A stretch of 12,637 nucleotides of DNA from SCTG01 sp036005325 (GTDB lineage Bacteria; Nitrospirota; Nitrospiria; Nitrospirales; NS-4), in NCBI GenBank assembly GCA_036005325.1, contig DASYQR010000124.1, positions 1-12,637 on the forward strand, in the 5' to 3' direction. This document shows positions 5,923 to 12,637 of this stretch, piece by piece (the first letter of the stretch is position 1; each line of letters begins with the position of its first letter). The position numbers were made by a program, and so were the translations under genes. The notes under the pieces are model-generated. The model had not been told where the DNA came from. It was given only the letters and a program-made list of their open reading frames with translations, and made no database searches.

Positions 5923-7800
5923 ATGCAGTTGGTGAAGCTGTCACGGCCCACACAGAAGAGAAAACTATTGCTAGTGGATCCCTATCCGCGGGAGAACCCG
6001 TATCATCTCGGGCCCAGCGAGCGAAAGGCGATCTGGTTTCCGAAGCTCAGTCTGCCGACCATTGCGGCGTACACGCCGGAAAACTGGGAGGTCGAAATCC
6101 AGGACGAGGCGGTGCGGGAAATCGATTTTGAGTACCCGGCCGACATGGTCGGGATCTCGATCATGACTTGTTACGCCCCGCGGGCCTATGAGATTGCCGC
6201 CGAATTCCGCAAGCGCGGCGTGCCGGTCGTGCTGGGCGGGGTGCACCCCACCTATTGTCCGGACGAGGCGTTGCAACACTGCGATGCCATCGTGACGGGC
6301 GAGGCGGAGGACACCTGGCCTCGGCTGGTGGCGGACTTCGAGGCAGGGCACATGCAGCGGCACTACAAGATGGAGCAGTTCCCGTCCTTGGAGAATTACA
6401 AGCCGCCACGCGTGGATCTCCTCAGCGAGGATGCGTACATGACGCGCATGTGCACGTTCACGACCCGCGGCTGCCACTTCGACTGCGAATTCTGCAGCGT
6501 GTCGCCGTTCAACGGCAAGAGCACGCGGCGGCGGCCGGTGCCGGAGGTCATCGCCGAGATCACGCGCGTGAAGCAATGGGTCGCCGGCGAGCTGGTGGCG
6601 CGCATGGGCAAGGGGTCGATGCGGGACGCGCTCAAGATCCTGACGAAGATCCGGCTGAGTATGGAGGACGGGTCCATCTTCGCGTTCGTGGACGACCTGC
6701 ACAACAGCAACCGGGCCTACTGCCGGGAACTGTGGGCCGCGCTGAAGCCGCTGAACATCAAGTGGGGCTGCCAGTCCACGCTCTTCCTGGGCGATGATGA
6801 GGAAATGGTCAAACTGGCGGCCGAGAGCGGCTGTGTGTCCGTCTTCGTGGGCATGGAATCCATCTTCGAGGAGAGCCTGGGCGAGACGCACAAGCCCTTC
6901 AACAAGGTCAAGAAGTTCGAGGAAGAGATCAAGATGTTCCATGACCATGGCATCATGGTGAATCCCGGGATTGTCTTCGGCTTCGACAACGACGACGAGT
7001 CGGTGTTCGAACGCACCGTCGAGTTCCTGATCAAGAACCGTTGCGAGCTGGCGTACTTCAATGTGCTCACGCCGCTGCCGGGCACTCCGCTGTACGCGAG
7101 GTATGAGGCTGCGGGACGCATCTTCGACCGGAACTGGGCCCACTACGACGGCAAGTACGTGACGTACTATCCGACCCGCATGACGCCCGAGCAGCTGCAG
7201 GAAGGCTTCTACTGGGCGCAGCATACCTTCTACTCGCTTCCGAACATCTGGCGGCGGATCGCTCATACCAGCCAGCGCTTCATTCCGCGCCTGGTGATGA
7301 ACGGGGAGTTTCGCCGGGTCATCAACCGGGCCTGTCCGCAGGGACGTCTCTCGCCGGTGGCCGACGTCATCAAGACCCTGCAGGCCAAGCTCCCGTCGGT
7401 GGACATGGAGAATCCCATCCCCAACGCCCTGCTGGCCCTCAAGAAAGTCTCCGGCCAGGTGGACCAGTTCCTCAGCGTCAAGGCGCGCAAGCATGAAAAG
7501 CTTGCGGCTCTGATGGTGGAGCTGGAAGGCGCGCTGGATCGCTTCAATGCGGCGGAACTGAAGACGCTCCTGGCGAGCGCCGCCGACAAGGCCAAGCTCG
7601 ACATCATCGTGAACTTCGAGCACCTGCGCCATGCGACCCCGCAGGCGCTTCAGACGCTCCTGGACGGCGAGTTTTTCAAAAAGGCCGCGCCCTCCGTGCG
7701 CGTGCGCTATCACAAGCTGACGGCCGCGTTTGAATCCTCGCTGGCCGGCATGAGCTTCCACGGTCTGGATCTGCTGCAAGAGGACCTGCAGGATGCCTGA
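5923..7800 (+). CDS. B12-binding-type radical SAM protein, function unknown
   Basis: The product is 625 residues. The N-terminal part resembles the cobalamin-binding fold of radical SAM enzymes: LLLVDPYP near 15-22, GGVHPT at 105-110 and TGEAED at 125-130. The radical SAM [4Fe-4S] motif C-x3-C-x2-C is at C184, C188 and C191 (RGCHFDCEFC). Later family segments follow: FVDD 255-258, VFVGMES 307-313, GFDND 353-357, LTPLPGTPLY 382-391 and YPTRM 416-420. Two features are unusual: about 25 extra residues between the cluster motif and FVDD, and a C-terminal helical region (about 475-625) that I cannot assign. The start has a good site (GAGGTGA, 5912-5918). The gene overlaps lysA by 8 bases, so it is co-translated with a lysine enzyme. 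Relatives include methylases and ring-forming enzymes (BchE and HpnP types). The substrate here is not evident. Confidence 0.88.
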   Translation: MQLVKLSRPTQKRKLLLVDPYPRENPYHLGPSERKAIWFPKLSLPTIAAYTPENWEVEIQDEAVREIDFEYPADMVGISIMTCYAPRAYEIAAEFRKRGVPVVLGGVHPTYCPDEALQHCDAIVTGEAEDTWPRLVADFEAGHMQRHYKMEQFPSLENYKPPRVDLLSEDAYMTRMCTFTTRGCHFDCEFCSVSPFNGKSTRRRPVPEVIAEITRVKQWVAGELVARMGKGSMRDALKILTKIRLSMEDGSIFAFVDDLHNSNRAYCRELWAALKPLNIKWGCQSTLFLGDDEEMVKLAAESGCVSVFVGMESIFEESLGETHKPFNKVKKFEEEIKMFHDHGIMVNPGIVFGFDNDDESVFERTVEFLIKNRCELAYFNVLTPLPGTPLYARYEAAGRIFDRNWAHYDGKYVTYYPTRMTPEQLQEGFYWAQHTFYSLPNIWRRIAHTSQRFIPRLVMNGEFRRVINRACPQGRLSPVADVIKTLQAKLPSVDMENPIPNALLALKKVSGQVDQFLSVKARKHEKLAALMVELEGALDRFNAAELKTLLASAADKAKLDIIVNFEHLRHATPQALQTLLDGEFFKKAAPSVRVRYHKLTAAFESSLAGMSFHGLDLLQEDLQDA

Positions 7801-9058
7801 TTTCCGGTATCAGGACGGCGAGTTCTACTGCGAGGCGGTCCCGCTGCGGAAGATCGCCGAGGCTGTCGGCACGCCGTGCTACGTCTACAGCCACGCCACG
7901 CTGCTGCGCCAGTTCCGGTCCTTCGACTCGGCGTTCAACGAGATTCCACACCTCGTCGCCTACGCGATCAAGGCCAGCTCCAACCTGGCCCTGCTGCGGT
8001 TGCTGGCCAGGGAAGGAGCGGGCGCGGATATTGTGTCGGGGGGCGAGCTCTATCGAGCTCTGCAAGCCGGGATCGAGTCCCAGCGGATCGTCTTTGCGGG
8101 GGTCGGCAAGTCGGATGACGAAATCCGGTACGCGCTCACGTCAAACATCCTGATGTTCAACGTCGAATCGTCGGCCGAGCTCCGGGCCATCGATCGGGTG
8201 GCGGGCGAGATGAAGACCAAGGCGCGGGTGGCGCTGCGCATCAACCCGGATATCGACCCCAAGACCCATCCGTACATTTCCACGGGGCTCAAGAAGAGCA
8301 AGTTCGGAATCAGCGCCGAGCGGGCGCTCGACGAGTTCAAGCTGGCGACCACCCTGGAGCACATCGAGATCGTCGGCGTGCACAAGCACATCGGCTCGCA
8401 GCTCACCCAGGTCAGTCCGTTCGTGGACGCGCTCAAGAAGATTCTCCTGCTGGTCGAGCAGCTGGCGGGGATCGGGGTCCCGATCCAGTATCTCAACGTG
8501 GGGGGCGGACTGGGCATCACGTACCAGGATGAGACCCCGCCGCAACCTCAAGATTTGGCGCAGGCCATCGCGCCGCTGGTCAAGCACTTGAAATGCCGGG
8601 TGATCTTCGAACCGGGACGCGCCATCGTGGGCAACGCCGGCGTGCTCGTGACCAAGGTGCTCTATCACAAGGCCAACCCGGACAAGACGTTCCTGATCGT
8701 GGATGCGGCCATGAACGATCTACTCCGGCCGTCACTTTATGGTGCGTACCATGAGATCAAACCGGTGCGCGAGCTGCGCGACAAGCTCAAGAAACAAGTC
8801 CTGGTGGACGTGGTCGGGCCGGTGTGCGAATCGGGGGACTTTCTCGCCAAGGACCGGATGATGCCGCTGTCGGATCCCGGCGAGCTGCTGGCCGTGATGA
8901 GCGCCGGGGCCTACGGGTTCAGCATGGCCTCCAATTATAATTCCCGGCCCCGCGTGCCGGAGATTTTGGTCCGGGACGGGGAGTTCCATGTCATTCGGGG
9001 GCGGGAGGAGTACGCCGATCTCGTGCGCGGCGAGACGATCCCGGCGTTCTTGCAGTAG
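7793..9058 (+). CDS. lysA: Diaminopimelate decarboxylase
   Basis: The product is 421 residues, a fold-III PLP enzyme that decarboxylates meso-diaminopimelate to L-lysine. The PLP Lys is K60 in YAIKASSN (57-64). HKHIGSQ is at 197-203, the glycine loop GGGLG at 237-241 and EPGR at 273-276 (phosphate binding). The dimer-interface Cys is in CESGD (345-349), and YNSRPR is at 382-387. The ATG lies inside the end of the radical SAM gene, with AGAGGA (7779-7784 region) as ribosome binding site, so translation is coupled. dapF follows after eight bases. Confidence 0.96.
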   Translation: MPDFRYQDGEFYCEAVPLRKIAEAVGTPCYVYSHATLLRQFRSFDSAFNEIPHLVAYAIKASSNLALLRLLAREGAGADIVSGGELYRALQAGIESQRIVFAGVGKSDDEIRYALTSNILMFNVESSAELRAIDRVAGEMKTKARVALRINPDIDPKTHPYISTGLKKSKFGISAERALDEFKLATTLEHIEIVGVHKHIGSQLTQVSPFVDALKKILLLVEQLAGIGVPIQYLNVGGGLGITYQDETPPQPQDLAQAIAPLVKHLKCRVIFEPGRAIVGNAGVLVTKVLYHKANPDKTFLIVDAAMNDLLRPSLYGAYHEIKPVRELRDKLKKQVLVDVVGPVCESGDFLAKDRMMPLSDPGELLAVMSAGAYGFSMASNYNSRPRVPEILVRDGEFHVIRGREEYADLVRGETIPAFLQ

Positions 9059-9066
9059 AGGGCGCG

Positions 9067-9951
9067 ATGAAGAAGATCCCGTTCATGAAATTTTCCGGAG
9101 CGGGCAATGATTTTATCGTGGTGGACAACCGGGACCGGCTGATCGATCCCAAGAAGATGCCCGCGTTCGTGCACGCGGTCTGCAGCCGCCATCTCTCGGT
9201 CGGAGCGGACGGCCTGATCTTCATCGAGAAGTCCCGCAAGTACAACTTCCGCTGGCGGTTTTACAATAACGACGGCGGCGAGGCCGATTTCTGCGGGAAC
9301 GGCGCCCGCTGCGTGGCGCGCTATGCGTACCTGAAGCGCATCGCCCCGAAGACCATGAAGTTCGAAGGGACCGCCGGCGTCATCGAAGCCGAGGTGGACG
9401 ACGAGCAAGTCACCGTCCGCGTCCCGGCGCCGACCGACGTCCGTCTGAACGTCCGATTGGCCATTGCCTCGTACCGGCGCCGCAGGACTGATACGCAGCC
9501 GGCGACGGGGCCTGATGGGATGGTGCTGGAGGGCCATGCCATCAACACCGGCGTCCCGCATTTTGTCTATTTCGTGCCGGACACGTCGACGGCTGAGGTC
9601 ATCGGAATTGGACGCCCGACACGCTACCATGACGCGTTCCAACCGGCGGGCACCAACGTCGATTTCACCCAGGTAGTGGACCAGCATACGATTCAGGTTC
9701 GGACCTATGAGCGCGGCGTCGAGAATGAAACACTGGCCTGCGGGAGCGGCGCGCTTGCCTCGGCGTTGTTGGCTGCCCTGATCCACAAGATGGAGTCGCC
9801 GGTCACGGTCCTTCCCCTCAGCCGGATGCCGCTGCGGATCACGTTCGAACGCGACGGCGAACGATTCTCGAACCTCACGCTGACCGGAGAGGCTCGCGCG
9901 GTCTATGAAGGGCAGATGCGTCCCGAGGCCTGGGAGTACAAGCTGCAATGA
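9067..9951 (+). CDS. dapF: Diaminopimelate epimerase
   Basis: The product is 294 residues. It converts LL- to meso-diaminopimelate, the form used in peptidoglycan and by LysA, without a cofactor. The two catalytic cysteines are in place: C76 in DFCGNGARC and C225 in ENETLACGSGA. KFSGAGNDF (8-16) and INTGVPHFV (159-167) also match the family. A basic stretch around residues 137-140 followed by a short loop makes it slightly longer than the common 275-residue form. AGAGGG just after the lysA stop serves as ribosome binding site. The stop overlaps the dapA start (ATGA). Confidence 0.96.
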   Translation: MKKIPFMKFSGAGNDFIVVDNRDRLIDPKKMPAFVHAVCSRHLSVGADGLIFIEKSRKYNFRWRFYNNDGGEADFCGNGARCVARYAYLKRIAPKTMKFEGTAGVIEAEVDDEQVTVRVPAPTDVRLNVRLAIASYRRRRTDTQPATGPDGMVLEGHAINTGVPHFVYFVPDTSTAEVIGIGRPTRYHDAFQPAGTNVDFTQVVDQHTIQVRTYERGVENETLACGSGALASALLAALIHKMESPVTVLPLSRMPLRITFERDGERFSNLTLTGEARAVYEGQMRPEAWEYKLQ

Positions 9952-10823
9952 CGCTGCGCGGGTCGCTGGTCGCCATCATCACGCCGTTCCGCAACGGCAA
10001 GCTCGACGAGAAGGCCCTCGGCGATCTCATCGAGTGGCAGATCGCGAGCGGGACCGACGGGATCGTGCCGTGCGGCACGACGGGCGAGTCCGCCACGCTC
10101 ACGCACGAGGAGCACAAGCGGGTCGTCGAGCTCACCGTCGAGGTCGTCAAGCGGCGCGTGCCGGTCATTGCCGGGACCGGCTCCAATTCGACGGACGAGG
10201 CCATCGAGTTCACCCGCCACGCCAAATCGGCGGGCGCGGATGCGGCGCTGCTCATCTCGCCCTATTACAACAAGCCGACCCAGGAGGGGCTCTACCGCCA
10301 CCACAAGGCGATCGCCGACGCGGTGGACATCCCGCAGGTCCTTTACAACATTCCCGGGCGGACCGCCGTGAACATGACGCCCCAGACCGTCGCGCGGCTG
10401 GCGCAACTCCGGAACATCGTCGGGATCAAGGAGGGCGCAGGCTCCCTGCAACAAGTCAGCGAGATCGTGCAGTTGTGCGGCGACCGGTTCACGGTCCTCT
10501 CCGGCGATGACGCGCTGACCTTGCCGATGCTGGCGGTGGGGGCAAAGGGTGTGATCACGGTGACCGCCAACGTGGCGCCGGCCGACATGGCGGCACTGGT
10601 GGATGCCTGGGAGGCCGGAGACACGGCCAAGGCCCGCACGCTGCATTTCAAGCTGTATCCGCTATTCCAGGCGCTGTTTTTGGAGACGAACCCCATCCCC
10701 GTCAAGCACGCCCTGGCGCTGATGGGCAAAGCCACGGCTGACCTGCGCCTGCCGCTCTGTCCGATGTCCCAGGACAATCTCGATAAGCTGACGCGGGTGA
10801 TGAAAGATTCTGGGCTGCTCTGA
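9948..10823 (+). CDS. dapA: 4-Hydroxy-tetrahydrodipicolinate synthase
   Basis: The product is 291 residues. This Class I aldolase-fold enzyme condenses pyruvate with aspartate semialdehyde, the first committed step to diaminopimelate and lysine. The Schiff-base Lys is K161 (GIKEG). The catalytic triad T44, Y107 and Y133 and the substrate Arg R138 (YNIPGRT) are present. Residues that form the lysine allosteric site in the E. coli enzyme, S48, A49, H53, H56, N80, E84 and Y106, are all found at the same numbers, so feedback inhibition by lysine is predicted. Its start overlaps dapF by four bases. A repeat element begins seven bases after its stop. Confidence 0.96.
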   Translation: MTLRGSLVAIITPFRNGKLDEKALGDLIEWQIASGTDGIVPCGTTGESATLTHEEHKRVVELTVEVVKRRVPVIAGTGSNSTDEAIEFTRHAKSAGADAALLISPYYNKPTQEGLYRHHKAIADAVDIPQVLYNIPGRTAVNMTPQTVARLAQLRNIVGIKEGAGSLQQVSEIVQLCGDRFTVLSGDDALTLPMLAVGAKGVITVTANVAPADMAALVDAWEAGDTAKARTLHFKLYPLFQALFLETNPIPVKHALALMGKATADLRLPLCPMSQDNLDKLTRVMKDSGLL

Positions 10824-10830
10824 TGGTAGA

Positions 10831-10904
10831 CGTTAAACGTTATCCGTTAATTGTTTAACGAAAAACGAATCCTCTCTATCACGAATAACTTTTAACGATT
10901 AACG
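10831..10904. repeat. Heptad inverted-repeat element, copy 3
   Basis: The left arm starts with CGTTAAACGTTAT (10831-10843), identical to the other copies. It continues as CGTTAnn-like 7-bp units, decaying after 10851. The right arm, 10884-10904, is three inverted units ending in ACGATTAACG. About 18 of 24 arm positions pair. It fills the 98-base gap between dapA and dapB almost completely. The dapB ribosome binding site (GGAG, 10911-10914) lies just outside it. Confidence 0.85.
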
Positions 10905-10921
10905 AGTCTTGGAGCTGCAGC

Positions 10922-11725
10922 ATGGTCAAGGTCATTGTCACAGGGGCCGGTGGGCGGATGGGTGGACGGCTCGTCAGTCTCATCAAGGAATCATCGGATC
11001 TGCAGCTCGTCGGAGCGGTGGAGCGGAAAGGGCATCCATCGGTCGGAAAGGATGCCGGTGAGATCGCGGGTTGCGGGCGCGTGGGAGTCGCCGTGGCCGA
11101 CGATCTGACCGCGCTCGCCGATCGCGCGGATGTCCTCATTGACTTCACCGCTCCCGAAGCCGCGCTGGCCCACCTTCATATCATGGCCGCCAGAAAAAAG
11201 GCGATGGTGATCGGAACGACGGGCCTGACCGCCGCCCAGCAGGCGGACTTAAAGAAAGCAGCCAAGTCCAGCCCCTGCGTCTTTTCTCCCAACATGAGCG
11301 TGGGGATCAATGTAATCCTGAAAGTGCTTGCCGAGATGGCCATCACGTTCGGCGAGGATTACGACATCGAAGTCCAGGAAACGCATCACCGGCTGAAGAA
11401 GGACGCTCCCAGCGGCACTGCGCTGAAGATCGCTCAGGTGCTCGCCGACGCCACCGGCCGGGATCTGGAGAAGGTGGTGGCGTACGGTCGCAAGGGTATG
11501 ATCGGCGAGCGAGCGCGTGATGAGATCGGGATCCAGGTGATCCGCGCGGGCGACATCGTCGGCGACCATACCGTGCTCTTCGGCGGCCTCGGCGAGCGGA
11601 TCGAGATCACCCACCGGGCCCAGAGCCGCGACACCTTCGCCCGCGGCGCGCTCCGGGCCGCGCGCTGGGTCGTCACGCAGCCGCCCGGTCTGTACGACAT
11701 GGCCGATGTGCTGGGGTTAAAGTAG
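10922..11725 (+). CDS. dapB: 4-Hydroxy-tetrahydrodipicolinate reductase
   Basis: The product is 267 residues. It reduces the DapA product to tetrahydrodipicolinate using NAD(P)H. The Rossmann glycine motif is TGAGGRMG at 7-14, IGTTGL is at 97-102, FSPNMSVGIN at 121-130, and the catalytic segment is THHRLKKDAPSGTA at 154-167, with H155 and K159 matching the E. coli catalytic His and Lys. A clear GGAG site precedes the ATG. It is separated from dapA by repeat copy 3, so it may be partly uncoupled from the operon. It is the last gene on this strand, and its stop lies 10 bases from the stop of a convergent gene. No dapL, dapD or dapE follows. Confidence 0.96.
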   Translation: MVKVIVTGAGGRMGGRLVSLIKESSDLQLVGAVERKGHPSVGKDAGEIAGCGRVGVAVADDLTALADRADVLIDFTAPEAALAHLHIMAARKKAMVIGTTGLTAAQQADLKKAAKSSPCVFSPNMSVGINVILKVLAEMAITFGEDYDIEVQETHHRLKKDAPSGTALKIAQVLADATGRDLEKVVAYGRKGMIGERARDEIGIQVIRAGDIVGDHTVLFGGLGERIEITHRAQSRDTFARGALRAARWVVTQPPGLYDMADVLGLK

Positions 11726-11735
11726 GCGATCCGCG

Positions 11736-12491
11736 TCAGCGCGCCTGCAACCGGACGCTGATGGCTCCGCCGAGATCGCCCTCATGCTTTCCTTCTTTTA
11801 AGTACCCCGAGATATCCCGTTCGTCCTTCGGCCCGCCATGGCACACCAGGCATTTGGGGCCGTAATACAGGGGCAGCATCACGCGAGCGACCTTGCCGCC
11901 CTCCACTGTTTCGCCGATAACTTTATCTCCCTGCCGCGGGAACGAAGGTTCAGCAAACTTCCTGAAGATCATCGCTTCAAAGTCGTCGGCCTTATTCTTC
12001 GGATTTCTCAGGATTTCATCCGATGTGGTCTGCTTCAAGTACACTCCGGTCCGGGCTGTAAAAATCGCCGCCGCCTGGGTTCCGAAAGTCGCGGGAATAA
12101 AATTCTTGTACCCAAGCCCTTGCTTATTGATGATGGGCTGGTAGGTCGCGATGACTTTTTTGCTGGCCTCGACGAGCATCGGCAGTAATTGTTTGGCCTG
12201 AGCCGGAATTTTATGGCTCTGGAGCTTGGTGAGATCGACCCCCGATCGTTCCTTGAACTTCGCGATCATGTGCTGCTCGAACACGTTAGGCGTGAAACCT
12301 TTGTCGCCTTTCTCCGGATCGTTGACCAGCGCCTGGACGCCGGCAATCGTAACCCGGCCGGAGTCCAGCAGAATCGCCAACAACCGTCCGGTTTCGATCG
12401 CATCGTTGTCGGCCAACACCGGAGATGACGTCACTCCCAAGCCGATAAAGGCCAGCAAGATGGACACGATAATCACTCCCCATGTCTTCAT
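11736..12491 (-). CDS. Exported Tll0287-like (DUF3365) single-heme c-type protein
   Basis: The product is 251 residues. It has a Sec signal peptide with a hydrophobic stretch 6-20 and a probable cleavage after VLA (25-27). One heme-binding CLVCH lies at 214-218, within the family-like C-terminal block (ARVMLPLYYGPKC, HGGP, GYLKEGKHEGDLGGAISV). The family has a PAS-like fold and is thought to sense or carry electrons outside the cytoplasm. In the cyanobacterial structure I recall, the heme has a Cys axial ligand. Here C214 and C217 are the only cysteines, so that ligand cannot be present. ATG at 12491 is chosen because GGAAGG stands five bases upstream. GTG at 12497 is an in-frame alternative. 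It is transcribed towards dapB, with no clear functional link to it. Confidence 0.82.
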   Translation of the reverse strand: MKTWGVIIVSILLAFIGLGVTSSPVLADNDAIETGRLLAILLDSGRVTIAGVQALVNDPEKGDKGFTPNVFEQHMIAKFKERSGVDLTKLQSHKIPAQAKQLLPMLVEASKKVIATYQPIINKQGLGYKNFIPATFGTQAAAIFTARTGVYLKQTTSDEILRNPKNKADDFEAMIFRKFAEPSFPRQGDKVIGETVEGGKVARVMLPLYYGPKCLVCHGGPKDERDISGYLKEGKHEGDLGGAISVRLQAR

Positions 12492-12497
12492 AGACAC

Positions 12498-12637
12498 CTT
12501 CCCCCTTCTGGAAAAGTTACCTGATGTGAATGTTTGGCTTGTCGCGACGCGCGATTCTTAGCTCACCGAAGCCCGGCATGCCAAGAACGCCTTCACAGGC
12601 AGGAACTACATGTCGTTCAACATAATCTTCCTATTGA
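12498..12637. other. Intergenic sequence upstream of the heme gene
   Basis: These 140 bases to the window edge contain the leader of the minus-strand heme gene and no gene that I can support. A 37-codon stretch on the minus strand (12630 to the stop at 12517) is open, but it has no start codon near its beginning and no family that I recognise. Confidence 0.4.
12555..12584 (-). promoter_or_regulatory. Weak candidate promoter of the heme protein gene
   Basis: On the minus strand TTGGCA (12584-12579) is followed after 18 bases by TAAGAA (12560-12555). The -35 is close to consensus and the -10 is poor. It lies about 65 bases before the start codon. The palindromes GGCATGCC (12575-12582) and GTCGCGAC (12541-12548) lie nearby and might be operator-like, but there is no firm support. 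Confidence 0.2.

Noticed and set aside
5971..7779. Long open frame (602 codons) on the minus strand opposite the radical SAM gene
   Set aside because: It is a codon-shadow of a GC-rich gene. It has no family motifs, and the plus-strand frame has clear radical SAM motifs and a ribosome binding site.
8935..9948. 337-codon minus-strand frame opposite dapF
   Set aside because: It is the antisense shadow of dapF, whose catalytic cysteines and coupling to dapA are clear.
11724..11746. Inverted repeat AGGCG/CGCCT between dapB and the convergent heme gene as a terminator
   Set aside because: The stem is only 5 bp, has an 13-base loop and no T-run on either strand, so it is not a convincing terminator.

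Overview
The window (about 12.6 kb, GC-rich, tightly packed) is a biosynthetic locus of a free-living bacterium. Gene order, codon use and the mix of genes (argD-argF-argG-argH, a small LptM-type lipoprotein, a radical SAM protein, lysA-dapF-dapA-dapB, and a Tll0287-like c-type heme protein) suggest a Nitrospira-like member of the Nitrospirota. That assignment is inference from memory of such genomes, not something the sequence proves.

Layout. (1) Bases 1-64 hold a convincing sigma70-type promoter for the tRNA-Ala(CGC) gene at 65-140. (2) Bases 243-823 encode a BolA protein and a monothiol glutaredoxin with an unusual CGFT active site, a likely Fe-S cofactor module. A rho-independent terminator at 835-859 closes it. 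(3) Bases 927-5693 carry argD, argF, argG and argH, whose ends overlap by 1-4 bases at every junction (ATGA, TAATG, GTGA), so they are one translationally coupled arginine operon covering N-acetylornithine to arginine. (4) A short LptM-like lipoprotein and a B12-binding-type radical SAM enzyme of unknown function follow. The latter overlaps lysA by 8 bases. (5) lysA, dapF and dapA are packed together, and dapB follows after one repeat element. Together they supply two early steps and the last two steps of the diaminopimelate/lysine pathway. The middle steps (dapL, or dapD/dapC/dapE) are not in the window. (6) A divergently organised, secreted single-heme protein lies on the minus strand, convergent with dapB with only 10 bases between the stop codons.

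The most unusual signal is not a gene. Three intergenic gaps (160-234, 5696-5754, 10831-10904) are filled by the same kind of element: AT-rich arms built of tandem 7-bp units (CGTTAnn) facing an inverted set of the same units, with a shared 13-mer CGTTAAACGTTAT in all three. Each element ends just before, or inside, the start of the next gene (bolA, lptM, dapB). At the lptM copy, the right arm forms the beginning of the coding sequence. The only well-placed Shine-Dalgarno sequence there sits in the hairpin loop and points at an ATT codon, which suggests a rare start codon inside a hairpin.

No CRISPR array, prophage, insertion sequence, riboswitch or antisense gene could be supported.
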